DNA of 64,000 nt from Hirschia baltica ATCC 49814 (GTDB lineage Bacteria > Pseudomonadota > Alphaproteobacteria > Caulobacterales > Hyphomonadaceae): positions 806,001 through 870,000 of the forward strand of contig NC_012982.1 in assembly GCF_000023785.1 (NCBI RefSeq), read 5' to 3'. A model generated the notes under the pieces. The model was not told where the DNA came from and searched no databases. It saw only the letters and a program-made list of their open reading frames with translations. This document shows, piece after piece, positions 24,969 through 33,383 of the stretch (position 1 is the stretch's first letter; every line of letters starts with the position of its first letter). The position numbers and the translations under genes were made by a program.

Positions 24969-26912
24969 TCAATTTTTTGGTTTACCCCATGGTGCAAGAG
25001 CTTCAAATGCGATGGCTTTGGCGTTTTTTTCTAGGCCATTTTGGCTCAACGTATTTAAGCTGTTTGTATAGGGGATGAGTGAACCAGAATGAGGTTGATT
25101 GTCTCTTAATATTAAAAACGCACGCAGCACAGCTTCACCTGTTGCGTCGGTACGCAATGCCGTATCCATTTGATAATCTTGTAAAATTAATTCCATGCTT
25201 GGAACTGAATTTTGATAATCAGCGATCAAATGCCGTGCTTCTGGTGGAAGTTTGTATCCGATACCTGACATTAGCGACAGCAGCTGTGCTGATTCAATTG
25301 GGTGCTGTTTATTTTGCGCCATGAGGCTTTGCGCAACTTTTGTAATGTCTTGAGATTTAGCATTGTCAGTCGCGAACAAGATTAAAACATCAAAGCGCGC
25401 TTTGTCCCATTCTGAGTGTAAAATCGGTGGTAAACGTGCTGGTAGTGGCGCTTCAATGGTAGAGGGCTGTCCATTTACTGCTGAGTTTGGTGCGTTTTGG
25501 TTGGCATTTAATGCGGCCAATTGTTCATCGAGTGTGAGCGATGTGTCATTTGGCTGCTGACTTAGTGTCGGCGTCAAATTCATTGGACCTGATGCAAGCG
25601 GTTTTCCTGTTGCAGGATCAATTTGCACGGGCTGAGGTTGTTGAACCAAGCCAGTAGGTTGCATTGTCGGTGCTGGAGCTGGCGGTGGTTCATCAAATGT
25701 GTTGTCCATCGCATCGCGCCATTTTTTCGCAAGCGCAATATCACCTGCTGCAAGTGCAGCTTCGACAAAAGAAGGGCTGAGTTGTGCCGTCTCTCTAATT
25801 TGCGGAATGGATTTTAGCTCTGGCAGCAAAATTTTGGCGTTGAGTGAATAATCCTGAGCGTTTCCATAGGATGCTGCGAGCGCAGCAATTAGCTGAGTAG
25901 CTTTGTCTTGCATGGAAAGCGCAGGGTTAGTGACACTATCAACGGCGCGCTCTAGCGGATTTCTAAGGATATCTGAGTCAGCTTGTGGCTGTTGATCTGC
26001 TGGAAGGTTTGGATCAGGTGCAATCATTGCTGGCTTTGGTGATATAACAGCGCGGCGAACTTTGGCCGCTTCTATAATGCCGGCTCTAGCGGCGTGCAGC
26101 ATGGCTTGCATGCGGATTTCATCTGATGCGTCTGTGCGCTCAGAAAGAAGCGCAGCATAAGTCACCGGGATGCTTGTGGCGGCATCGGGTGCGGCTGGCA
26201 GGTCTGCAGCTAATGAAAGCGCGATCGCAGCACCAGAAGAATAATTAGCTGGTGGAAGTTTTATTTTGTCATTTCCGGCTTTGACTTCGGCAATGGCTCC
26301 AACGGCTTCAAAAAACCAAGGGTCTTCTTCACCAGTGGAAACAGCCATTTCGGCAGCGAGATTTGCCGCAGCTGCATTTCCCGCTAGCGCAAAACATGTT
26401 GCGCGAAGTGTTTGCCAATATGGGTCTTCACTTGGAGCAAGTTCTACTGCTGCACAGGCGCGTTGATTATCACCTGTGGCGAGGTCTAGGTCGGCTTCAT
26501 ATTTGTGTGGATCTTCTGACCATGCTTCTGATGGAAAACGCTGAAGCAGATTATTGGCGTGGGCGTTTTCGCCAAGCTCACGCAAAAGACGCAGACGTTG
26601 GCCTGTTGCTTCATTGATATCGCCGATAGGTGCTTTGCCGCCGGACAATATGACAGCCCGCAATAAATTAGACTGAGCAGATGAAAGCAGGTGTCCGTCA
26701 ATTGATCCGAGGAGTTCATTGACTGTTTGTGCGCTTGTGGCTGCCCAAAGATTTGAGTTTAAGCCGTTTGTTTTGCCGCTTTTCCAGCCGACACCCCAAG
26801 GGTCAACTTCTGTCAGCGAGCCTGAAGAGATGATTTGAGCTGTTGCGGGTAGGCTTAAAACGCTGGCAAGGACTAGAATCGATGCTGAAATACACTTAGC
26901 GGATTTTAACAT
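24969..26912 (-). CDS. Secreted alphaproteobacterial protein of unknown function
   Basis: 647 residues. A signal peptide (MLKSAKCISA... ending LPATAQ, about 26 residues) precedes a helical region (about 55-400) made of short Ala-rich helices resembling TPR-like solenoids (CAAVELAPSEDPYWQTLRA, AANLAAEMAVSTGE). A Pro/Gln-rich linker (about 405-475) separates a second helical part ending in FEALAPWGKP. I do not recognise the function. Location between the membrane mini-protein and xerD, near aroK, is seen in relatives. Start has GGAGG six bases upstream and overlaps the end of the small upstream gene by 17 bases, indicating coupled translation. Confidence 0.78.
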   Translation of the reverse strand: MLKSAKCISASILVLASVLSLPATAQIISSGSLTEVDPWGVGWKSGKTNGLNSNLWAATSAQTVNELLGSIDGHLLSSAQSNLLRAVILSGGKAPIGDINEATGQRLRLLRELGENAHANNLLQRFPSEAWSEDPHKYEADLDLATGDNQRACAAVELAPSEDPYWQTLRATCFALAGNAAAANLAAEMAVSTGEEDPWFFEAVGAIAEVKAGNDKIKLPPANYSSGAAIALSLAADLPAAPDAATSIPVTYAALLSERTDASDEIRMQAMLHAARAGIIEAAKVRRAVISPKPAMIAPDPNLPADQQPQADSDILRNPLERAVDSVTNPALSMQDKATQLIAALAASYGNAQDYSLNAKILLPELKSIPQIRETAQLSPSFVEAALAAGDIALAKKWRDAMDNTFDEPPPAPAPTMQPTGLVQQPQPVQIDPATGKPLASGPMNLTPTLSQQPNDTSLTLDEQLAALNANQNAPNSAVNGQPSTIEAPLPARLPPILHSEWDKARFDVLILFATDNAKSQDITKVAQSLMAQNKQHPIESAQLLSLMSGIGYKLPPEARHLIADYQNSVPSMELILQDYQMDTALRTDATGEAVLRAFLILRDNQPHSGSLIPYTNSLNTLSQNGLEKNAKAIAFEALAPWGKPKN

Positions 26913-27075
26913 TTGTTGCCTCCATGCGAATCTCTTCTACATTCGGCGCATTCTTTTCGGCTTTATCAGCAAAGTAAAATACACCCCCAGCTGCTACACC
27001 TACGAGCAATAATAGAAAAATCAGCTTTGGAAGCATGGATTTTTCTTTTTTTCCGGCCATTCTTTGGTTTCGCAT
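26896..27075 (-). CDS. 59-residue single-pass membrane protein coupled to the downstream secreted protein
   Basis: A small open frame with a strong ribosome site (GGGAG seven bases before the ATG at 27075). It encodes a basic N-terminus (MRNQRMAGKKEKSML), one hydrophobic helix of about 20 residues with GG, then a short acidic tail (NAPNVEEIRMEATNV). Predicted topology is N-in with the tail in the periplasm. It ends inside the start of the 647-residue gene (17-base overlap), which carries GGAGG within this frame; the arrangement argues for a real two-gene unit. Function unknown; the fact that both products face the periplasm suggests they act together. Confidence 0.68.
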   Translation of the reverse strand: MRNQRMAGKKEKSMLPKLIFLLLLVGVAAGGVFYFADKAEKNAPNVEEIRMEATNVKIR

Positions 27076-27138
27076 GAATTGCTCCCATCTTACGGGTTGT
27101 ATAAGCGTATATTGAGTCTATCGGCAAAGAGCTTTTTT

Positions 27139-27714
27139 GTGACACACGGTTTATCGATTGAAAACGACCAAAAAGCGGCAAAGGTGCAGTTTAATGCACA
27201 AGATCCGCATAAACAGACAATTGTGCTTGTGGGTATCATGGGGGCAGGTAAGTCTTCTGTGGGCCGGCGATTGGCGCAAGAATTGAAGATTCCATTTTTT
27301 GATAGTGATGACGAAGTGGAAAAAGCAGCGTCTATGACCATCCCGGAAATTTTTTCAAAACACGGTGAAGAAGAGTTTAGACGCGTCGAAGCGCGCGTGA
27401 TTGAGCGCCTGCTTGAAGAACCTAGAATGATTCTGGCGACAGGCGGCGGCGCGTTCATGAATGAAGCGACGCGAGAAATCATGCAGAAAAATGCTATTAC
27501 GGTTTGGCTGAATGCTGATCTTGAAACCTTGTGGCGGCGTGTCAGTAAAAAGGGCGGCCGGCCTTTATTAAAGAAGGAAAATCCAAAACAAGTATTGGCT
27601 GACCTTCTAACTTTAAGAAAACCGATATACGCATTGGCCGATTATGAAGTTGCGTCCATAGATGGCCCACATAAAACGACGGTCGATGCCGTGCGTTCGG
27701 CGTTGAATGTTTGA
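27139..27714 (+). CDS. aroK: Shikimate kinase
   Basis: Phosphorylates shikimate in the fifth step of aromatic amino-acid synthesis. P-loop VGIMGAGKSSVGRRLA, shikimate-binding FFDSDDEVEKAA and the Arg in FRRVEARVIERLL, TGGGAF (shikimate Gly loop), and the lid GRPLLKKENP are all present. The true start is uncertain: no ATG occurs close to the conserved part. A GTG at 27139 with AAGAG upstream gives 191 residues; a GTG at 27184 is an alternative. The ATG at 27064 would run through the likely promoter and the divergent small gene, so I reject it. Followed 11 bases later by aroB. Confidence 0.9.
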   Translation: MTHGLSIENDQKAAKVQFNAQDPHKQTIVLVGIMGAGKSSVGRRLAQELKIPFFDSDDEVEKAASMTIPEIFSKHGEEEFRRVEARVIERLLEEPRMILATGGGAFMNEATREIMQKNAITVWLNADLETLWRRVSKKGGRPLLKKENPKQVLADLLTLRKPIYALADYEVASIDGPHKTTVDAVRSALNV

Positions 27715-27725
27715 GTGAGAAGTGA

Positions 27726-28847
27726 ATGACTAATAAATCTGCCATGCAAGTTACCGTCGCTTTGGGCGAACGTAGCTATGATATTCACATAGCGAGCGGG
27801 TTATTGTCGCGTGCGGGTGAGTTGACCAAACCAATTTTGAAGCAGCCTCGCGTTTACATTGTGACAGATGAAAATGTTGCGAAAATTCACTTAGAAACGC
27901 TTAAAGCTGGGCTGGCCAAAGAAGGCATTTCTGCTTTTGTGGAAGTCTTGCCGCCCGGGGAATCGACGAAATGTTATGCTAATCTTGAAAGCACGATTGA
28001 TGCATTAATGGCGCAGGGCGCAGATCGCAATGATGTTGTCATTGCGCTTGGTGGCGGCGTCATCGGTGATCTGACGGGCTTAGTTGCGGGGCTTTTGAAA
28101 CGCGGAATGCGTTTTGTACAAGTGCCGACAACATTATTGGCGCAGGTAGATTCGTCAGTGGGCGGCAAAACAGCGATCAACTCAAAAATGGGTAAAAATC
28201 TGATTGGGTTGTTTAATCAGCCTGAAATGGTGATTGCTGATCAGGATGTTTTGCAGACATTGCCTGTGCGTGAATTGCGCGCTGGTCTTGCGGAAGTCAT
28301 CAAGTATGGTTTGATTGATGATGTTGAATTCTTTGAGTTTATCGAGCAAAATGCTGAGAAGTTGAATGCCGCTGACCCAGAAATATTATCCGAAGCTGTG
28401 CGTGTGTCATGTGAAGCTAAAGCGCGGATTGTGTCTGAAGATGAAACAGAGCGTGGAAAACGGGCCTTGCTCAATTTAGGTCATACATTTGCTCATGCTT
28501 TAGAGCGTGCCAATGGTTTTGGTCCTGCTTTGTTGCACGGGGAAGCTGTTGGAACGGGGATGGCAATGGCATTTCGCTATTCCCAAGCTTTAGGATTATG
28601 CTCTGGACAAGAAGCTGTTCGGGCTGAAAAGGCTATATTTGCGCTAGGCCTTGAAACAGATGTACGTAAATTATCAGGTGGTCCTTACGAAGGCGATGCT
28701 TTGTTGGAACATATGATGCATGACAAGAAAACTGAGCAGGGAAATCTGACCCTTATTCTCGCCAAGGGAATTGGGCAGTCCTATATTGAGAAACAAGTAG
28801 ATGCCGATAGTTTACGGGCATTTTTGAAAATTGAAACGGCGGACTAG
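27726..28847 (+). CDS. aroB: 3-dehydroquinate synthase
   Basis: 373 residues. Converts DAHP to 3-dehydroquinate with NAD and a divalent metal. Signature blocks are the NAD loop (ALGGGVIGDLTGLVAGLLKRG), VPTTLLAQVDSSVGGKTAIN, the metal ligands (Glu in AEVIKYG, His in LNLGHTFAHALE and LLHGEAVGTGMAMA), and DKKTEQGNLTLIL. Start ATG at 27726 is supported by the aroK spacing; an in-frame ATG at codon 9 (MQVTVALG) is also possible. Co-transcribed with aroK and followed ten bases later by the CBS-domain protein. Confidence 0.96.
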   Translation: MTNKSAMQVTVALGERSYDIHIASGLLSRAGELTKPILKQPRVYIVTDENVAKIHLETLKAGLAKEGISAFVEVLPPGESTKCYANLESTIDALMAQGADRNDVVIALGGGVIGDLTGLVAGLLKRGMRFVQVPTTLLAQVDSSVGGKTAINSKMGKNLIGLFNQPEMVIADQDVLQTLPVRELRAGLAEVIKYGLIDDVEFFEFIEQNAEKLNAADPEILSEAVRVSCEAKARIVSEDETERGKRALLNLGHTFAHALERANGFGPALLHGEAVGTGMAMAFRYSQALGLCSGQEAVRAEKAIFALGLETDVRKLSGGPYEGDALLEHMMHDKKTEQGNLTLILAKGIGQSYIEKQVDADSLRAFLKIETAD

Positions 28848-28857
28848 ATAAGACAAT

Positions 28858-30129
28858 ATGAATATTGATGTGGGATTGGTGTTGCCGCCAATAATCGTGT
28901 TTGTCCTATTGATGATGTCGGGGTTCTTTTCTGGGTCTGAAACAGCTCTGACGGCTGCATCTCGTGCACGTATGCTGAGCCTTGAAAAAGAAGGCAAGAA
29001 AGGCGCTGCGCGTGTTGTCAGGCTTTTATCAAACCAAGAAGGCTTGATCGGGTCTATTCTGCTTGGGAATAATCTGGTCAATATTCTCGCAACATCCATT
29101 GCGACGTCATATTTGTTGAAAATTTTTGGCGCAAACGGGGTTGCTGTGGCGACGGCTGCAATGACTGTTCTTGTGTTGGTGTTTTCAGAGGTTATGCCAA
29201 AAACATATGCGCTGAATAATGCTGATCGCACAGCCATGTCTGTTTCTTGGCCGATATCAATTCTTGTCTTGGTGCTGAAACCCGTTGTGCGTTTTGTGCA
29301 GCTTGTCGTGCGCGGAACTTTATCTTTGTTCGGTGTTAAAACAGAAGCTGATGCTTTCTCTCCAGTTGATGAAATTCGCGGTGCAATTGATATGCACGTT
29401 GTGGATGGAAATGTGGAAGTTGAAGATAAGCACCGTTTGGGCGGTGTTTTAGACCTCAAAGAGCTAACTGTTGCTGATGTCATGGTGCACAGGAAATCGA
29501 TCATCATGATTGATGCGGATATTCCACCTGATGACATTGTGCGCCAAGCGCTTGAAAGCCCGCACACCCGATTGCCTTTATATCGAGGCGATAAAGAAGA
29601 AATTATCGGCATTCTACACGCGAAAGATTTGCTGCGCGCCATTATGGAAGCGGAAGGCGATTTTTCTAGCCTTGATGTGGAAAGCGTGAAACGAAAAGCA
29701 TTATTTGCGCCCGAAACAACATCTTTGCAGGATCAGTTGGATCATTTCCAACAGAGTCAGTCTCACTTTGCCATCGTGGTTGATGAATATGGTGCGATCA
29801 TGGGGTTGATTACGCTTGAAGATATTCTGGAAGAAATTGTAGGTGAAATCCGAGATGAACATGATGTGACGGTAGAGGGTGTGCGTCCTCAACCGGATGG
29901 ATCAGTGTTTGTGGATGGATGGGCACCTATTCGGGATTTGAACCGTGCGATGGATTGGGACTTGCCCGATGAGGAAGCCGTGACTGTCGCTGGACTGGTG
30001 ATTCATGAAACGCAATCTATTCCTGAGCCAGGACGGAAATTCGTGTTTCACGGTTACCAATTTGAAATATTGCGTAAACACCGCAATCAGATTACGGGCT
30101 TGAGAGTCAGACGCGATCTGGGACTGTAG
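28858..30129 (+). CDS. HlyC/CorC-family CBS-domain membrane protein (CNNM-type)
   Basis: 423 residues. An N-terminal DUF21/CNNM domain (about 1-190, three to four membrane helices; SGSETALTAASRARM and GNNLVNILATS are diagnostic) is followed by two CBS domains (about 200-330; TRLPLYRGDKEEIIGILHAKDLL, HFAIVVDEYGAIMGLITLEDILEEIVGEI) and a C-terminal CorC_HlyC domain (about 345-423). Members mediate or modulate Mg2+/Co2+ movement across the inner membrane. The gene follows aroB by ten bases, an order common in alphaproteobacteria; the pairing does not imply a role in aromatic synthesis. Confidence 0.93.
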   Translation: MNIDVGLVLPPIIVFVLLMMSGFFSGSETALTAASRARMLSLEKEGKKGAARVVRLLSNQEGLIGSILLGNNLVNILATSIATSYLLKIFGANGVAVATAAMTVLVLVFSEVMPKTYALNNADRTAMSVSWPISILVLVLKPVVRFVQLVVRGTLSLFGVKTEADAFSPVDEIRGAIDMHVVDGNVEVEDKHRLGGVLDLKELTVADVMVHRKSIIMIDADIPPDDIVRQALESPHTRLPLYRGDKEEIIGILHAKDLLRAIMEAEGDFSSLDVESVKRKALFAPETTSLQDQLDHFQQSQSHFAIVVDEYGAIMGLITLEDILEEIVGEIRDEHDVTVEGVRPQPDGSVFVDGWAPIRDLNRAMDWDLPDEEAVTVAGLVIHETQSIPEPGRKFVFHGYQFEILRKHRNQITGLRVRRDLGL

Positions 30130-30188
30130 TTTTATCCGTATACTGTTTTTCCAACACAACTTTAGACGTGTTTTAAGCACGTGCTATT

Positions 30189-30228
30189 TGTGACAAAATG
30201 TGGCTAATTGTGGCGAAATGTGGCCAAA
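30189..30228 (+). repeat. Four 10-bp direct repeats upstream of the LuxR-type regulator
   Basis: Four contiguous 10-base units begin with TGTG(A/G)C followed by a four-base A/T-rich tail: at 30189, 30199, 30209 and 30219. The exact 10-bp phase puts each unit on the same DNA face. It sits 30 bases before the ATG at 30260, where a tandem operator would act. Role inferred. Confidence 0.65.
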
Positions 30229-30259
30229 TTGAGGAGACCGATTGATCTGAGGGGTGGTT

Positions 30260-31006
30260 ATGGTGTCGGATAATATTGCAAATAGTTTATTTGTATTCGC
30301 GAGAGAAGCGAAAGAATGCACAGATGTGCCGGCTTTGGGGCGACTTTTTCAAGACTTAGTTGCGCCTTATGGTGTCACTGCAAGTTCCGCATGGGCGGTC
30401 ATTGGCGGTGATGTGAAGCTAAGCCGTGGTTTTGGTGAATGGCCGAAAGTTTGGGCGCGCCATTATGCCGATCAGAGATATTTTGAAGTCGATCCGGTAT
30501 TTGAATCTTTATTGAAAGGTTTTGATGCTGGGTATTGGGATGAGTTGGTGTCTAATTTGCCTGTAAGCCAAGCCGGTTTGAAGGTGATGGAAGATGCTGC
30601 TGCTCATGGATATGCTGATGGGTATAGCCGCCTGATACCAACATTAAATGGGTCTTATTATCTTGTGTCGCTTTATGGGAAGACATTAGTACGTGATCCC
30701 AATGTGCGCATTCTTTTTGATCTTGCGAGTATAAAATTTGTGCATGAAGGTGTGATGCTACTGAATCGGCGTGTTGGAACACCGCTTAAAGACCATGATC
30801 TGACAAAGCGTCAAATTGAGGTGCTGCAAGCCAAAGCAAATGGACAAACAGACAAGCAAACGGCGGACCGTCTAGGCGTTAGCGTTAAAGCGGTGGAGGG
30901 CCATTTGACAAAAATTCGCAAGCAGATGAATGCACGCACAACTTCCCAAGCGATTGGTCTTGCGCGCGGTAAGGGCCTTATCCCGCGAAGTTATAATTCA
31001 AAATAG
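30260..31006 (+). CDS. LuxR-family transcriptional regulator with acyl-homoserine-lactone domain
   Basis: 248 residues. An N-terminal autoinducer-binding domain (about 15-165) keeps the invariant pocket residues at the exact spacing seen in TraR: W65, Y69, D78, W93 and G121. A C-terminal GerE/LuxR helix-turn-helix (about 180-240; LTKRQIEVL, TDKQTADRLGVSVKAVEGHL) follows. The ATG at 30260 has GAGGGG five bases upstream; a GTG at 30254 would overlap that site. No luxI-type synthase is in the window, so it is a solo or its synthase lies elsewhere. Four phased repeats upstream may be its operator, and a stem-loop terminator follows. Confidence 0.9.
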   Translation: MVSDNIANSLFVFAREAKECTDVPALGRLFQDLVAPYGVTASSAWAVIGGDVKLSRGFGEWPKVWARHYADQRYFEVDPVFESLLKGFDAGYWDELVSNLPVSQAGLKVMEDAAAHGYADGYSRLIPTLNGSYYLVSLYGKTLVRDPNVRILFDLASIKFVHEGVMLLNRRVGTPLKDHDLTKRQIEVLQAKANGQTDKQTADRLGVSVKAVEGHLTKIRKQMNARTTSQAIGLARGKGLIPRSYNSK

Positions 31007-31102
31007 AAATATTTCCTTTCAAAATGGGGTTTTCCCTAGTTGTTACTGAAGCAAGTCCTCGGATATACACATCAAATGCCTCTTGGTTGGGGGGACGTAA
31101 AT

Positions 31103-31146
31103 TTACCTTCTCAAATAGAATATCGAATTTTGAGAAGGTAATTTTT
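31103..31146 (+). terminator. Probable terminator of the LuxR-type gene
   Basis: Perfect 13-bp stem (31103-31115 with 31129-31141), 13-base loop, then five T. The stem is A/T-rich, so it could alternatively be a protein-binding dyad. The surrounding 31007-31231 gap holds nothing else I can identify. Confidence 0.6.
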
Positions 31147-31231
31147 CCGGACTTAAATCAGCTGATCAATCTCACTCGAATCGTGGTTTAGCCGCGTTTT
31201 TTGCAAAAGATGTTTCGTCAGGCAGGTCGTC

Positions 31232-31507
31232 TCAATTGTCTAAATTCGGTTTTACGATGCGTATTGAGAGTGCGTGAAGCCCTGAATCGAACTCAGATTG
31301 TAGAGTTTCGTTGATTTTTCTGTGAATTTCGACACGGTTCATGCCTTCAAAGCTTTTGGACCAGACTTTAATGCTGTAGTGTGTCTCGCCAGTTGGGCTA
31401 GCACCTGCGTGACCGGCATGAAGATGGGATTCATCTTCGACTTCCAGAAGTTCAGGTGTTAAAACAGTTATTAGTGCAGTGCGGATTCGGTTTTGTCGGT
31501 TTGTCAA
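31232..31507 (-). CDS. bolA: BolA-family protein
   Basis: 91 residues. BolA fold with SHLHAGHAG, a possible Fe-S ligand region, and ETHYSIKVWSKSF, then RKINETLQSEF...LHALSIRIVKP. BolA proteins pair with monothiol glutaredoxins to handle iron-sulfur clusters and iron signals, and can affect transcription. The start is TTG at 31507 with AAAGGA seven bases upstream; no ATG lies before the conserved part. Transcribed divergently from the J-domain protein, 39 bases apart, a neighbourhood common in alphaproteobacteria. Confidence 0.9.
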   Translation of the reverse strand: MTNRQNRIRTALITVLTPELLEVEDESHLHAGHAGASPTGETHYSIKVWSKSFEGMNRVEIHRKINETLQSEFDSGLHALSIRIVKPNLDN

Positions 31508-31546
31508 TTCTTGATCCTTTAGCGAAGGTAGGTCATTTAAAGTCTT

Positions 31547-32221
31547 ATGGCAGATTCTGAAGACTCAAAAGATGGTTTCCGCGCAAAGTTCGTGGATATT
31601 CGTATTAAGCCCCCAGGGCATCGCGGACGCAAGAACGTGCGCAATAAGCAGCCTGTTTCAGATAAAGTATGTGAACACAAGGGGTGTGATAAACCGGGAG
31701 ACTGTAAAGCGCCTAAACAAACGGCTGCTGCAATCAAACGCAAACGTAAGCGCGATGAAGACTTTCACTGGTTTTGCCAGCGTCATGCTTCTGAGTTTAA
31801 CAAACAATATAATTTCTTCGATGGAATGACAGAAGCGGAATATATGTCATTTCGCAATTCTGAAGATGCTGGACATCAGAAGACTTGGAAATTTGGAACA
31901 GGACCTGTGAGTGGTTCTGCTGCTGCTGCTGGATTGCGTTCGCGCATATATAATGGTCGCCACCAATTTGATGCGGCTGGTAATCCGATCCGGCCATCTT
32001 CCAAGAGCGATGCACCTGAGCGAACACGTTTGCAGATTAAGGCGCTTGATGAGTTGGGTTTGCCTCACAATGCTGATGCCAAGCATATTAAAGTGAGTTA
32101 CTCGCGCTTGATTAAGGAGTGCCACCCTGACTCTAATGGTGGTGATCGGTCACAAGAGCATCGACTAGGACAAATTATGAGAGCCTTTAAGACGCTAAAA
32201 GCGGCTGGGCTAACTCAATAA
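31547..32221 (+). CDS. J-domain protein with N-terminal cysteine cluster
   Basis: 224 residues. A C-terminal J domain (about 160-224) carries the DnaK-activating HPD at 193-195 (KECHPDSNGGD). The N-terminal part holds C42, C47, C53 and C77-x2-H80, plausibly a zinc site, within a Lys/Arg-rich stretch. This type of co-chaperone is encoded between bolA and cobS in many alphaproteobacteria; its client is unknown, and it may serve the CobS/CobT pair or an iron-sulfur step. The ATG at 31547 follows GGTCATTTAAAG, with no strong ribosome site. Confidence 0.88.
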   Translation: MADSEDSKDGFRAKFVDIRIKPPGHRGRKNVRNKQPVSDKVCEHKGCDKPGDCKAPKQTAAAIKRKRKRDEDFHWFCQRHASEFNKQYNFFDGMTEAEYMSFRNSEDAGHQKTWKFGTGPVSGSAAAAGLRSRIYNGRHQFDAAGNPIRPSSKSDAPERTRLQIKALDELGLPHNADAKHIKVSYSRLIKECHPDSNGGDRSQEHRLGQIMRAFKTLKAAGLTQ

Positions 32222-32226
32222 ATACG

Positions 32227-32250
32227 CTTGGCTCATATATTTGAGCCAAG
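32227..32250 (+). repeat. 9-bp inverted repeat between J-domain gene and cobS
   Basis: CTTGGCTCA (32227-32235) and TGAGCCAAG (32242-32250) with a six-base loop, starting six bases after the stop codon. There is no T-run, so it may be a weak terminator, an mRNA-processing hairpin or a binding site. Confidence 0.5.
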
Positions 32251-32365
32251 ATGTCACCTCTACTTTTCTATCAAGTTGTCATTTAACTTGATCTAACCGT
32301 TTGAAACATTTCGCGGGCCGCTCTATGGTGCCCAAGATTTGAATTGTTTGATATTGCGTGGTCCT

Positions 32366-33349
32366 ATGTCCGTTACTGATGCTTCCGAAGAATTAAAAGG
32401 TTTAGCTCCTACTGTTGAGGTGTCCATTCGTGACACTTTTGGCATTGATATGGACGGCACTGCGCCAGCTTTTCCTGAGCGCTCATCTTATGTGCCTGAT
32501 TATGATGATACATATCGTTTTGATCCGTTGACGACGCGTGCTGTGTTGGCAGGATTTACGCACAATCGTCGTGTTATGGTGCAAGGATTTCACGGAACAG
32601 GTAAATCCACACATATTGAACAGATTGCTGCGCGCTTGAATTGGCCTTTAATGCGGATCAATTTGGATAGTCACGTTTCTCGTATTGATCTTGTCGGTAA
32701 GGACGCGATCGTCCTGAAAGATGGCAAGCAGATCACTGAGTTTCGTGAAGGAATTCTACCTTGGGCTTTGCAGCGGCCGATCGCACTTGTATTTGATGAA
32801 TATGATGCAGGGCGTCCCGATGTTATGTTTGTGATTCAGCGTATTCTTGAGGCTTCTGGCCAATTGACATTGCTTGACCAGAACAAAGTTATGCGTCCGC
32901 ACAATTTTTTCCGTTTGTTTGCAACAACCAATACTATTGGTTTGGGTGATACGACGGGGCTTTATCACGGGACTCAACAATTAAACCAAGGTCAGATGGA
33001 CCGTTGGTCAATTGTGACGACTTTGAATTATCTAGAACATGATGTTGAAGCTGATATTGTTGCGGCTAAAGTGCCTGATATGGACACCGAAATTATATCC
33101 AAAATGGTGCATGTCGCAGATCTTTCCAGAGCAGCATTTATAAATGGTGACATCTCAACCGTTATGAGCCCAAGAACTGTGATAACTTGGGCTGAGAACG
33201 CTACTATTTTTGGTGATGTGCCGACAGCTTTCCGTATGACATTCGTCAATAAATGTGACGAATTGGAACGTCCGGTTGTTGCTGAATTTTATCAACGCGC
33301 ATTTGGTGAAGATCTTCCTGAGAGCGCTTTGGCTGGATTTAGCGCATAA
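32366..33349 (+). CDS. cobS: Cobaltochelatase subunit CobS (MoxR-type AAA+ ATPase)
   Basis: 327 residues. AAA+ ATPase with Walker [10 protein letters not shown] (74-82) and Walker [22 protein letters not shown] is sensor I. With CobT (the MIDAS partner) and CobN (the chelatase) it inserts cobalt into hydrogenobyrinic acid a,c-diamide in aerobic B12 synthesis. The ATG at 32366 gives the usual length; a TTG at 32339 is nine codons upstream. CobN is not in this window, so the pair could also act on another target. Upstream J-domain protein and downstream cobT are co-oriented. Confidence 0.94.
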   Translation: MSVTDASEELKGLAPTVEVSIRDTFGIDMDGTAPAFPERSSYVPDYDDTYRFDPLTTRAVLAGFTHNRRVMVQGFHGTGKSTHIEQIAARLNWPLMRINLDSHVSRIDLVGKDAIVLKDGKQITEFREGILPWALQRPIALVFDEYDAGRPDVMFVIQRILEASGQLTLLDQNKVMRPHNFFRLFATTNTIGLGDTTGLYHGTQQLNQGQMDRWSIVTTLNYLEHDVEADIVAAKVPDMDTEIISKMVHVADLSRAAFINGDISTVMSPRTVITWAENATIFGDVPTAFRMTFVNKCDELERPVVAEFYQRAFGEDLPESALAGFSA

Positions 33350-33383
33350 AATTTGTAATGGACCGGAAAGATACTATCCCTAA

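Noticed and set aside
27064-27138. ATG at 27064 as the aroK start
   Set aside because: It overlaps the start of the divergent 59-codon gene and the likely promoter region, and the added residues are not family-like.
32339-32365. TTG start extending CobS by nine residues
   Set aside because: The added residues are not family-like and the ATG at 32366 gives the usual length.
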